Source: Pseudomonadota bacterium
GTDB taxonomy: Bacteria; Pseudomonadota; Alphaproteobacteria; Rhizobiales; Hyphomicrobiaceae
DNA length: 38,163 nucleotides
Reading direction: 5' to 3'
Assembly (NCBI GenBank): GCA_023430315.1
Contig: JAEZAW010000110.1
Coordinates: 1 to 38,163 of the forward strand
The notes beneath the pieces were generated by a model, which saw only the letters and a program-made list of their open reading frames with translations, ran no database searches and had not been told where the DNA came from. Below are positions 7,073-13,725 of the stretch, one piece after another. How positions within the stretch are numbered: the first letter of the stretch is position 1; each line of letters starts with the position of its first letter. The position numbers and the translations under genes were made by a program.

Positions 7073-7099
7073 GTGGGCCTCCTATGTACGTCTCAAGGA

Positions 7100-7124
7100 A
7101 ACGCGGAATGCGGGTGAGCGTTCC
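7100..7124 (-). promoter_or_regulatory. Sigma-EcfG-type promoter for the membrane protein at 6836
   Basis: On the minus strand GGAAC (7124-7120), a 16-base spacer and CGTT (7103-7100), 28 bases before the ATG at 7072. Exact consensus match. Confidence 0.75.
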
Positions 7125-7197
7125 GCGGCACAACTTGCTTTTGAGCGAGTGGTCGGATGTCTCTTCGATGCTTTGCGAAAAGATATGCCGGTAAAGG

Positions 7198-7237
7198 GAG
7201 AGCCCAGAACCCAAGGAGGACGGCGTTCCGGGCTCTC
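7198..7237 (-). terminator. Inverted repeat, possible terminator after the gene at 7279
   Basis: GAGAGCCC (7198-7205) pairs with GGGCTCTC (7230-7237), with an inner GAAC/GTTC pairing. It lies about 40 bases after the stop at 7279 and is followed on the minus strand by CCCTTT, so the U tract is weak. Confidence 0.4.
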
Positions 7238-7278
7238 AAACCACGCCCATCAGGAAGGACCAGGCGCGATTGATGAAC

Positions 7279-7509
7279 TCAGCGAGCCGGCGTCTGCGTC
7301 GGCGTCGTGACCTGGCGGTCGGCGCCCGGCGTGTTCGGGCTCGACGGCGAGTTCGCGCCGTAGAACGACGCGCCGACGAATACGATGACGGCGAGGATCG
7401 CGCCGATGATCATGTAGCCCTGTGTGCCCAAGCCTTCTTCGCGGATGGGGATGCTGCGATCCTTCTCAAACACGCGAGGGACCGGGCGATCGTGATCTTC
7501 CATCGCCAT
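7279..7509 (-). CDS. Small single-span membrane protein, EDHDRPVPRV family, copy 1
   Basis: A 76-residue protein: a cytoplasmic N-terminus MAMEDHDRPVPRVFEKDRS, one membrane span (YMIIGAILAVIVFVGASFYG), then a tail ending GADRQVTTPTQTPAR. It is a clear paralogue of the protein at 11171, with the same EDHDRPVPRV motif, same span position and same ADRQ-xxxP tail. AAGGAAA precedes the ATG. It follows the disrupted membrane gene at 7527-7735 with 17 bp between them, so it is probably transcribed from the EcfG-type promoter at 7761. Function unknown. Confidence 0.75.
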   Translation of the reverse strand: MAMEDHDRPVPRVFEKDRSIPIREEGLGTQGYMIIGAILAVIVFVGASFYGANSPSSPNTPGADRQVTTPTQTPAR

Positions 7510-7526
7510 AGGGTGTTTCCTTTCGA

Positions 7527-7735
7527 CTAGCGACCGGGCTCGCCGGTCTGCGTCGCGTTGCTCTGCGACGTCGGCGTGAAATCATCCGGAGCCTGGTAGT
7601 ACATGTAGGACAGCACTGCGCAGAGCATGAGTGCAACCAGCAGACCAGCGACGACCGCGATGATCGAGTAGGCGCGATGATCGAGTAGGAATGCTCGTGG
7701 ACATGAGCTGCTGTCGTATCGTCTTCGATGGCCAT
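7527..7735 (-). pseudogene. Small single-span membrane protein broken by a 17-bp tandem duplication
   Basis: The gene starts normally (GGAGGA before ATG at 7735; MAIEDDTTAAHVHEHSYSII) but the frame is thrown by a perfect 17-bp tandem duplication at 7656-7689. Removing one copy restores SIIAVVAGLLVALMLCAVLS and a continuous protein of about 63 residues ending SNATQTGEPGR, matching the span-plus-tail design of its neighbours. As sequenced, the reading frame continues out of frame through to 7466. The duplication is exact, so it is recent, a slippage switch, or an assembly artefact. Confidence 0.8.
7656..7689. repeat. Perfect 17-bp tandem duplication
   Basis: CGCGATGATCGAGTAGG occurs twice in a row (7656-7672 and 7673-7689). 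Because 17 is not a multiple of three it shifts the frame of the minus-strand gene that spans it. Confidence 0.95.
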
Positions 7736-7760
7736 GGGCGTCCTCCTCTATTGTGGGACC

Positions 7761-7785
7761 AACGGCAGGCGCGTGAATGGGTTCC
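7761..7785 (-). promoter_or_regulatory. Sigma-EcfG-type promoter for the 7735-7279 membrane-protein operon
   Basis: On the minus strand GGAAC (7785-7781), a 16-base spacer and CGTT (7764-7761), 26 bases before the ATG at 7735. Exact consensus match. Confidence 0.75.
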
Positions 7786-7797
7786 GTTCGATCTGTC

Positions 7798-7860
7798 GGG
7801 CGTGCCTTCAAAGGTCAGTTTGATCTTGTGGAGTATGTCGTGATCACTCGTCGCGTCTTG
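7798..7860 (+). pseudogene. Remnant of a second hsp20 gene
   Basis: Bases 7798-7860 translate to GRAFKGQFDLVEYVVITRRV, which lines up with SRAFERQFDLAEYVEVTGAT of the intact small heat-shock protein at 9093 (residues about 91-110, the conserved alpha-crystallin strand region). Nothing before or after matches. A short relic of a duplicated or replaced hsp20 gene. Confidence 0.6.
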
Positions 7861-7902
7861 TTTAAGCACGACCCGAGCGCTAATGCGCCACACCCGCCCT
7901 TA

Positions 7903-7927
7903 GGAACGAATGACCAGCCAACCGGTT
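7903..7927 (+). promoter_or_regulatory. Near-consensus EcfG-type promoter before the gene at 8034
   Basis: GGAAC (7903-7907), a 16-base spacer, then GGTT (7924-7927): one mismatch from consensus. About 107 bases before the start. Confidence 0.4.
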
Positions 7928-8033
7928 ACTGCGGGCACGGCAAGCGGAGGCGGGGTGGCATGACACCTGAGAAATCAGGCGCAGTCGGCACAGCCAGCCG
8001 CCTCCAGCTTCCGGTGAGTAAGCGAGGTTCTGC

Positions 8034-8243
8034 GTGAGCGGCCACAATCGAAATGATCCTTGGGCGCTGCGCGCGCCGAAATCGCCAGCCGAGCTTGCCG
8101 CAAGCAACCGGGTCGCCCTGATGACGATGTGCGAGAGGCTCTTCACAGTCGCGGAATACAATCAGCTGTGCGCCGATATGGGCAGCGGGAAGGTCGAGTT
8201 CCGCATGTACGACGATGGCATCGTCTTCACACGCACGTTTTAG
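8034..8243 (+). CDS. Hypothetical protein, 69 residues
   Basis: GTG start with GAGG placed 7 bases upstream; the protein begins MSGHNRNDPWALRAPKSPAE. It has a helical middle (ELAASNRVALMTMCERLF) and ends with a short beta hairpin, VEFRMYDDGIVFTRTF. No membrane segment. Codon use fits a real gene. I do not recognise a family. It precedes another small gene at 8338 by 94 bp. Confidence 0.55.
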   Translation: MSGHNRNDPWALRAPKSPAELAASNRVALMTMCERLFTVAEYNQLCADMGSGKVEFRMYDDGIVFTRTF

Positions 8244-8337
8244 AATGTGCCGGAAGGAACATCCACCACGACGGCGTTCGGATAATCCCAATACGGGGAC
8301 GTGCAGCTCGAATAGAGCAAATCTGTGGGAGGGATTT

Positions 8338-8529
8338 ATGAGCCGCTTAGTAAAACTCAATGGCCAGTGGAGCGCTTTCGAGATCGCTCTCTTGACTGAG
8401 ATGGTGGCACGCGGTGACCTGTTGACTGAAGTCGCCGATACGCTCGATCGGCGCTTCGATAAAGTCCGACAGAAGATCAGCGATCTGCGCCTTTCAGCAA
8501 CGGCGCTTTTCCACCGTATTGATGGGTAA
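8338..8529 (+). CDS. Small helical protein, KLNGQWS family, copy 1
   Basis: A 63-residue protein, MSRLVKLNGQWSAFEIALLT onward, with GGAGGG 5 bases before the ATG. It is a clear paralogue of the 65-residue protein at 35867-36064: both share GQWS-xFEIALLTEM-RGDL-TE-ADTLDRR-RQK. The predicted fold is two or three helices, resembling a small helix-turn-helix (GDLLTEVADTLDRRFDKVRQ could be the recognition region), so DNA binding is possible but not shown. Confidence 0.7.
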   Translation: MSRLVKLNGQWSAFEIALLTEMVARGDLLTEVADTLDRRFDKVRQKISDLRLSATALFHRIDG

Positions 8530-8623
8530 CGACCGGACGATCTCGGATCGGAACTCGGGCCTGCCTGGGCAGTATGTGACGCAACCTGCTTCCGCGGAAG
8601 GCAACGCCTGCTGCGGTGGATAC

Positions 8624-8698
8624 GTGCGCAACCAGGAAGCAGACTTGCTTGATCCGATCGAGCCGAGGAGCCGGGATTACTGTGAGCCGACGCCGTGA
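8624..8698 (+). pseudogene. 3' remnant of a third SRAP gene
   Basis: The last codons of an SRAP gene survive: VRNQEADLLDPIE matches the C-terminus of the intact copy (near 4402-4440). The remnant ends in TGA at 8696-8698, overlapping the GTG of the next small gene. The rest of the gene is gone. This reproduces the coupled SRAP/small-gene junction seen at 4461-4465. Confidence 0.75.
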
Positions 8699-8940
8699 GT
8701 GACGAGAACAAGCCCCGCGATATCTCCGACGTAGAGTCGATGATCATTCCGCATGGCACAACGCTCGTGATTGTTGACCTCGACCGCGATAACGAGAGGG
8801 TGTGGCTGCTTCGCTCCTCAAACAGTTGGCCAAAAAATAGTGGTTATGGGTTCTTCGGGCGTTCGGGCCAGCGCCCGGCGCGCCCGAGGCGAGTCGACGG
8901 TCCGGCCCCCGATCTGGACTGCGCAATGTCTCTCAATTGA
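8695..8940 (+). pseudogene. Small SRAP-linked family protein, copy 3, truncated
   Basis: Starts GTG (MSDENKPRDISDVESMIIPH) and follows the family pattern through IPHGTTLVIVDLDRDNERV. Then the conserved EF-xxDGKxMRxWV half is replaced by an unrelated tail from about 8802 to the stop at 8940. It sits directly behind the SRAP remnant, so a former SRAP/small-gene pair was cut at both ends. Confidence 0.7.
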
Positions 8941-8980
8941 CTTCTCGACATCCCAAGAATTTTTTTTTTTCGAGCCCCCT

Positions 8981-9008
8981 CTTGAAGCCGAAAATTGCGC
9001 TTCCTAAC
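8981..9008 (+). promoter_or_regulatory. Sigma-32 (RpoH)-like promoter before hsp20
   Basis: CTTGAA (8981-8986) and CCTAAC (9003-9008) with a 16-base spacer resemble the heat-shock -35 and -10 elements of alphaproteobacteria. Transcription would begin near 9015, giving a leader of about 78 bases, the length of a ROSE element. Confidence 0.4.
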
Positions 9009-9014
9009 TCGGTT

Positions 9015-9092
9015 TTCGGGCGGCCCGATCTGCCCCATGTAGCTGAAAAGACGGACTTATCCGTGGTTGTCGCTTCGTAAAGGAGGATAGCT
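9015..9092 (+). promoter_or_regulatory. ROSE-like RNA thermometer in the hsp20 leader
   Basis: The hallmark ROSE 3' hairpin is present: UCGCU (9070-9074) plus U9075 faces AAGGA (9080-9084) of the ribosome site, with G9072 left unpaired as in known elements and a CGUA loop. This hides the AGGAGG at low temperature. A second hairpin lies just upstream (ACGGA 9051-9055 with UCCGU 9060-9064). Placement immediately before an hsp20 ATG is standard for Rhizobiales. Confidence 0.65.
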
Positions 9093-9566
9093 ATGGCGAC
9101 ACTCGATTTTGCTCCCCTCTACCGGTCGAGCATCGGCTTCGACCAGCTCCCCACACTGCTCAAACACGCCCTACAGCGCGACGAGACGGGCTTTCCACCC
9201 TACAACATCGAGAAGGTGACCGAAGACCAGTATCGCATCACGCTTGCTGTGGCAGGTTTCAGCCAGGACGACATCGAGATCGTCAGTGAGCACAACATGC
9301 TCACCGTGCGTGGCAAGACGAAAGAGACAGCCTCCGGGACCTACCTCCATCGCGGCATCTCGAGCCGCGCTTTCGAGCGCCAGTTCGATCTTGCCGAATA
9401 CGTCGAGGTCACCGGTGCGACCCTCGAGAATGGTCTATTGGAAATAGACCTCAAGCGTGAGCTTCCAGAAGCCTTGAAGCCGCGCAGCATTCCGATCGGT
9501 GGCACTTTGCAAGACCGGCAGGCCATCGATGGTCCTTCGCGGCCCACGCCCCTTCAGGCAGCTTAG
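9093..9566 (+). CDS. Small heat-shock protein Hsp20 (IbpA-like)
   Basis: A 157-residue cytoplasmic holdase chaperone. The alpha-crystallin domain runs from about residue 35 to 135: it begins FPPYNIEKVTEDQYRITLAV, continues through the IEIVSEHNMLTVRGKTKE strands and ends with the G-x-L motif ENGLLEIDLKRELPE. The C-terminal IPI motif that anchors oligomers is visible (RSIPIGG). AGGAGG lies 6 bases before the ATG and is paired in the ROSE-like hairpin. The gene at 9598 follows 31 bp later, probably in the same transcript. Confidence 0.95.
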   Translation: MATLDFAPLYRSSIGFDQLPTLLKHALQRDETGFPPYNIEKVTEDQYRITLAVAGFSQDDIEIVSEHNMLTVRGKTKETASGTYLHRGISSRAFERQFDLAEYVEVTGATLENGLLEIDLKRELPEALKPRSIPIGGTLQDRQAIDGPSRPTPLQAA

Positions 9567-9597
9567 GCCACGTCTCTTCAGCAACAGGAGGACAGCG

Positions 9598-9966
9598 ATG
9601 CATAGCGCTGGATGCCTGACGCTGCCGGAGGCCCGCCCTCATTGGCCGCGGCCTGCGCATGAGCCGGCAGTACCGCCGCCGCTCATGGGGTCGCCGCCGG
9701 CGGCCTGTCAGGCAGACCGGTGCCGGATCTTTCCGATCGGCCGCACGTGGGTCCTGCAGCTCGAAATGCCACCGGGATGGCTGCTAGGCGATGGGGCATT
9801 CGAGCCGCCGCCGCGGCTGCGATTCCAAAGCCTAGGAGCAGCGGTCAACCATGCCGTCATTCACGGCTACGACTACCGCATCATCACACCGGGACCCATA
9901 GCGCGTTTTCCCGATGCCGAGCGCAGGCTGGCGCGTGAAGCTTGGCGGGTACCGAGACAGCACTGA
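9598..9966 (+). CDS. Hypothetical protein downstream of hsp20
   Basis: A 122-residue protein with a strong ribosome site (CAGGAGGACAGCG then ATG). The N-terminal third is Pro/Ala-rich and probably disordered. Residues about 45-115 look folded, with IFPIGRTWVLQLEMPPGWLL and a C-terminal AVNHAVIHGYDYRIITPGP segment. No membrane span and no metal-binding motif. The 31-bp spacing behind hsp20 suggests co-induction by heat. Family not recognised. Confidence 0.65.
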   Translation: MHSAGCLTLPEARPHWPRPAHEPAVPPPLMGSPPAACQADRCRIFPIGRTWVLQLEMPPGWLLGDGAFEPPPRLRFQSLGAAVNHAVIHGYDYRIITPGPIARFPDAERRLAREAWRVPRQH

Positions 9967-10083
9967 CGCCGTAAGCGCGGGCTCAACCGCCCGGTCACAG
10001 GCGTCTCTTTGGAGCCGTTCGTGAACTGCGCGGGTTGATCGCGGAGTTCCGTCACTACTCTGTCAATCAGGGGGAGCCGATAC

Positions 10084-10293
10084 ATGGAACGCAACTTCAG
10101 CGGAAAGAACATCTTGATCGTGGAAGGATCACTGCTTGCGGGTGCTGAACTCGCAGAAGCCTTCGGCAGAAGCGGCGCCGGGGTTCAACTTACAGCGAAC
10201 ATCATCAACGCCTTCGATCTCCTCAGGCGCACACAGTTCGATGGCGCGGTGATGCTGCGCGGCGCCACATCGGCTCCAGAGCGTCGACATTAG
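10084..10293 (+). pseudogene. Degenerate, truncated response-regulator receiver domain
   Basis: The 69 residues begin MERNFSGKNILIVEGSLLAG, which follows the beta1-alpha1 start of a receiver domain, and reach the beta3 strand region at FDGAVMLRG. The acidic pair of an active receiver (VEDE) is VEGS here, and the phospho-acceptor position at the end of beta3 is not Asp. The second half of the domain is missing. It is therefore unlikely to be phosphorylated, and is a remnant or a repurposed fragment. Confidence 0.5.
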
Positions 10294-10512
10294 AGAACGC
10301 GAAGCGCGTCACGCGGTATGGCGGCTAGATAGCGTCATCTCCCAAGAGGCGGACGCGCCGAGCAATTCTATTAGATGGGGTGGGCTGCTGCGCAATGAAC
10401 GCAGCACCTTGGGCGCTTGATTTGGCCGACGCAAGTTCGCCAGCCGCGCTCCATCATTTGGCACTGCTTTCGACCTAGCGGGGGGCGGTAGTAGTCTTGA
10501 CGACGCATATTC
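10294..10512. other. Intergenic, no gene seen
   Basis: I see no coding region or RNA structure here; all frames carry stops or non-coding codon use. The gene-free stretch continues to the next candidate start at 10611, interrupted only by the promoter at 10513. Confidence 0.5.
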
Positions 10513-10538
10513 GGAACCGGGGTGCATCCAGAGCCGTT
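10513..10538 (+). promoter_or_regulatory. Sigma-EcfG-type promoter before the ORF at 10611
   Basis: GGAAC (10513-10517), a 17-base spacer and CGTT (10535-10538). Exact match, 72 bases before the GTG at 10611. Confidence 0.6.
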
Positions 10539-10610
10539 TATGCCGCAAGCAGTTTGCGACCGATACGCGTGACGCGTTATGCCCCGGACCCACATTAACT
10601 TTTCAGAGGG

Positions 10611-10802
10611 GTGGCTTACGTTCGTAATGCGAAAGCGGCTGGCGCGACCACCATCACAACTGATCTCAGCACAGCGCTTGACCTGGCGATCCGAAATCAT
10701 CAGCCCGGAGAGTGCCCCGTCATACTCGGCGGCGGCCTAAAGCTGATCGGCATCGACTCCATACAATCCACGCGGGCGACACGAGACCTGAAGCAAGCCT
10801 GA
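10611..10802 (+). CDS. Possible small protein, 63 residues
   Basis: A GTG-started frame reading MAYVRNAKAAGATTITTDLS, with a glycine-rich CPVILGGGLKLIGIDS segment. Third-position GC bias is moderate. The AGAGGG lies directly against the GTG, too close to be a good ribosome site. The exact EcfG-type promoter upstream is the main reason to keep it. It may be a fragment of a longer lost gene. Confidence 0.35.
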   Translation: MAYVRNAKAAGATTITTDLSTALDLAIRNHQPGECPVILGGGLKLIGIDSIQSTRATRDLKQA

Positions 10803-10933
10803 CATTCGCCGAAGCGAACCCCTACCTGATTGAGAAGCGGTTCTGATTGAGCGGCTTCAGTCCCAATACTGGAACCCCGGAAACGAAGTCGAGCGCGGCA
10901 TGTTCACCCGAGACACTGAGGCAGGAGGCCTTC

Positions 10934-11107
10934 ATGGAACCTGATCGGCGGATATCTGAACCATCAAACCGCGGCGCCACGGGATTCAAGACCATCGCCA
11001 TTGTCTTCACAGCCGTGCTTGCCCTGCTGGTTCTCGCTGGCATTTGGGTCACGTCCGAGATCGGCAGCGACAGCGGTCCGCCGCCGACGACGACCGCGCC
11101 CAAATAG
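10934..11107 (+). CDS. Small single-span membrane protein with Pro/Thr tail, 57 residues
   Basis: AGGAGG precedes the ATG by 5 bases. The protein reads MEPDRRISEPSNRGATGFKT, then one span (IAIVFTAVLALLVLAGIWV), then a short tail ending PPPTTTAPK. Same design as the proteins at 6836, 7279 and 11171. A weak GGAAA-N17-TGTT lies at 10879-10904. Function unknown. Confidence 0.7.
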   Translation: MEPDRRISEPSNRGATGFKTIAIVFTAVLALLVLAGIWVTSEIGSDSGPPPTTTAPK

Positions 11108-11114
11108 CGAGTGA

Positions 11115-11139
11115 GGAACGGGCTTTTCCGCAGTGCGTT
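11115..11139 (+). promoter_or_regulatory. Sigma-EcfG-type promoter for the membrane protein at 11171
   Basis: GGAAC (11115-11119), a 16-base spacer and CGTT (11136-11139), 31 bases before the ATG at 11171. Exact match. Confidence 0.75.
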
Positions 11140-11170
11140 GCCGCAGACACGCACTCTGGAGGAAGTCGCG

Positions 11171-11404
11171 ATGGCTACGGAAGACCATGATCGCCCCGTT
11201 CCGCGCGTCCTACAGAAGGACAGGAGCACGCCCGAGCGACGGGTGGGTATCGGCTGGGGTGGTATCGCGTTTCTCGCCTTCATTGTCGTTTCGGTCTTGT
11301 TCATCGGCGCCACGCTCTACAGCATCCGCCCGCCGTCGACGTCCACTACACCGGCCGGCGATCGTCAGATCGTTAACCCGCCGAACAGAACCACATCTCG
11401 ATAA
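11171..11404 (+). CDS. Small single-span membrane protein, EDHDRPVPRV family, copy 2
   Basis: A 77-residue paralogue of the protein at 7279. The N-terminus is MATEDHDRPVPRVLQKDRST, then one span (GGIAFLAFIVVSVLFIGATL), then a tail with AGDRQIVNPPNRTTSR. GGAGGAAG lies about 8 bases upstream of the ATG. It has its own exact EcfG-type promoter in the gap behind the gene at 10934. The shared cytoplasmic motif in both copies suggests a binding partner inside the cell; this is inference. Confidence 0.78.
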   Translation: MATEDHDRPVPRVLQKDRSTPERRVGIGWGGIAFLAFIVVSVLFIGATLYSIRPPSTSTTPAGDRQIVNPPNRTTSR

Positions 11405-11499
11405 AAAGCGGCTCCTTCCTTGTCGGACGGACGCGGCGGAGCGCTCGCAACATCCTCTGCAATCAGAGTAGCGGGAAGTCGGGCGAGCAAGCGCGAGCC

Positions 11500-11706
11500 A
11501 TGCTGACACGGCAGAAGACACCCGCGGGGGAAGCGATTGTTCACCAGCGCCAGAGCTACGTGGCCGGCCTCAACGCTGGCAAGTCCGCAGCTGAGGTCAA
11601 TGCGGGCCGTGACAAGGCTGCCGCGGCGGAGATCGATCCGCTCTGGGCCGAGATCAAGACGGCCACGATCGGCGCGGCGAAGAAGAAAGCGAGGGTACGC
11701 CGGTGA
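11500..11706 (+). CDS. Hypothetical basic helical protein, 68 residues
   Basis: MLTRQKTPAGEAIVHQRQSY onward, with very strong coding bias. It looks like two helices with a basic C-terminus (AKKKARVRR). Its stop overlaps a GTG (GTGA at 11703-11706), the start of the decayed frame that follows, so it was probably the first gene of a small operon. No family recognised; the setting looks prophage-like. Confidence 0.5.
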   Translation: MLTRQKTPAGEAIVHQRQSYVAGLNAGKSAAEVNAGRDKAAAAEIDPLWAEIKTATIGAAKKKARVRR

Positions 11707-12018
11707 CCAATCGCCTAGAGGTGGACAACGACAGCCCGATCAGTTTGCGGCGATGTTCGCCCAGCGCAGAGCGGGGGCACCGCAGGCCGTCTAACGCCGC
11801 AAGCAGGCCGAGCGCAAAGCCAACCGGACCGCCGCCGAGCGGGCTGCAAAGCGTTCCCTTCTGCGGTCCGAGCAGATGAAAACTCCCGGGCGACACCGGA
11901 AACCCGCGCGCCGCACAACAAGCCCGCGGGCAAGTTGGGATGCTCGATCGCCGATGTGTATGAGCGTGCCATCCACGAGCTGGCGAGACGTTGAAGCCAT
12001 GGCAGCCGAGGGCAACTA
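11703..12018 (+). pseudogene. Decayed gene with several frameshifts
   Basis: Stretches of good coding sequence alternate between frames: QFAAMFAQRRAGAPQAV (ends in a stop), then RRKQAERKANRTAAERAAKR, then KPAGKLGCSIADVYERAIHE. Each looks protein-like but no single frame is open. Probably one helical protein of about 100 residues, now broken. Function unknown. Confidence 0.5.
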
Positions 12019-13076
12019 TTGCTGCTGCGGGCGCTCGCTATCGTTTCACGCATCGTTCTGGTCGCAGCCGCCGCCTATGCTTCGCTTGCACATGCCAATG
12101 CGGGTCTGACGTCGCCTTACGGCAGAAGCACGCTCGCCGTCGCCAGTGGACTTGTCGTCGGTGCTTTGTGTATCGGGGCGGCGTGGTCTGTCGGTCGTAG
12201 TTCCATCGCCCTCGCAATTGCCATGCGCATGATGAGCGGCGAGTTGTATTCACTCATCCTGACGGGCGAGCGCATTGTCGGCGCGCGCGAAGCGGCTCAG
12301 GTCAACACCCGAGAAGCAGGAGTGCGCCGCCAGGCCGCCGAGCGGCGCGTGGGCGAGGCGGAGGCCTGGCTAGCGGCTGCCAATCGGAGCAATCGCTCGA
12401 ACGGGCACTGGCCGCAAAGACAGCCGCAGACCTCGCCGTCGTCGGCAAGTCGGCGGAACGCGGCTGTGCCCCGAATTGCCGGGCGCTGCTCCAGGGCCAA
12501 GTCGATGCGGCTAGCGCGAGGTGGACGTGGCACAGGCTGGACGTGATGCGGCTGTAGAACGCGCCAGGAAGGCCGTGGAGGCCGCTCGAGCTGAACTGGC
12601 GGGTATCCGCATGGCGCCAGACCAGAGCCCGCTGGCGGCCCGCCTTGGGCTCTCTGCGTCGGCTCTCGATCTTGCCGCGGCTGGGCTCGCGTCTCTAGCG
12701 ATCAACGGGCTGGGCGCTGCCCTTCTGGCCTTTGGCGCCCATGGCAGCGGTCGGCACACAGAGCCCGCGCCTCCGACGGCCCCCGCGACCGATATATCAA
12801 CGGAGCCGGCGGCACGACCGGTGATCGCGATGGCGCGTGATGGAACGGCCCACTTGGCCAAGTTCGCAGTCGAGGCGATGATACCAGATCTTGAGGCTCG
12901 AACACCCGCGCGACGTGAGGGCCGCCTACCTGCGGTGGTGTCGTGAACGCGGCCACGACGCTCTGCCTGCTCGTGACATGGCTGATCATCTCGCCACGCT
13001 TTGCAACAAGGCCGGCCTCACGATCGACACCGTGGATGGCAAGCCGCTGATCTGCGGCATGAAGCTGCTCAGCTAG
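12019..13076 (+). pseudogene. Broken prophage-like membrane/coiled-coil protein
   Basis: Four consecutive pieces in shifting frames form one protein of roughly 340 residues. Piece 1 (from 12019) has two hydrophobic segments. Piece 2 (about 12390-12518) contains SAERGCAPNCRALLQGQVDA. Piece 3 (12521 to about 12890) has a coiled coil and another hydrophobic segment. Piece 4 (about 12891-13076) is HPRDVRAAYLRWCRERGHDA onward, ending at 13076, and resembles the small winged-helix C-termini seen in phage and island proteins (inference from memory of such proteins). At least three frameshifts are needed, near 12390, 12518 and 12890. Confidence 0.6.
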
Positions 13077-13380
13077 AGACTAGTTTTGAGATGCTGCTCT
13101 CTCATTCGTTGCCGGCTGAGACTTGTCGATAAGGACACGAGTAGCTATGTGAGCTGTGCGTCCCGAGCCCGGGTGCTCTCTAAGAGCATCACCGGCCCCA
13201 ACCGGCCTCCTTGTGGCAACGGTGGGAAAACGACGCGGCCAGCCCGAGGTCATCGGGTAGTGCAAACCGCGAGGCAATCGTGACCCTTCCCGTTAATTTC
13301 CATGATGCGTTCAGTCTCGGCCGCAGTGGCTCGATGGCGTCGATCCGCGACGAAGCGCTCGGCGCTCTGTGAGGTGCGCC
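13077..13380. other. Intergenic, no gene seen
   Basis: About 300 bp with no convincing reading frame, hairpin or repeat. Confidence 0.5.
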
Positions 13381-13725
13381 ATGCAGATCAGCGGCGAAAA
13401 GGATGAGGTGGCGGCGTCACTGCTCGCCGACATCATGCAATTGGCCAAGGCGTGCGAGAAGGCCAGCGGCGATGGCTACGCCAGTCACGTGTTGCGGGCA
13501 CGCGAGTGCGGCTCCCTGATTGAGTTGGCGCAGTTCCGCGACGGACTCATTGAGGAGTTGAGGCTCTGCAGGGAAGAGCGCCGCCAGGCCTTGCGACTGC
13601 GTTGGGCGCCTATCAGGGAGAATATCGGTGTCATCGCGGGCTGCATCGGGGCGCCGCTGCTAGTCATGTTCGGCATCCCGACGGTGATCTGGGCATGGTT
13701 TCGGTACCTAAATTGGCTGAAATGA
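13381..13725 (+). CDS. Hypothetical protein with C-terminal membrane anchor, 114 residues
   Basis: Residues 1 to about 75 are helical and charged (MQISGEKDEVAASLLADIMQ onward), with a likely coiled coil around LIEELRLCREERRQALRL. Residues about 84-110 form one hydrophobic segment (IGVIAGCIGAPLLVMFGIPT) ending in aromatic WAWFRYLNWLK. GAGG lies 7 bases before the chosen ATG; a GTG at 13369 would add four residues. Probably a tail-anchored inner-membrane protein. Family unknown. Confidence 0.6.
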   Translation: MQISGEKDEVAASLLADIMQLAKACEKASGDGYASHVLRARECGSLIELAQFRDGLIEELRLCREERRQALRLRWAPIRENIGVIAGCIGAPLLVMFGIPTVIWAWFRYLNWLK

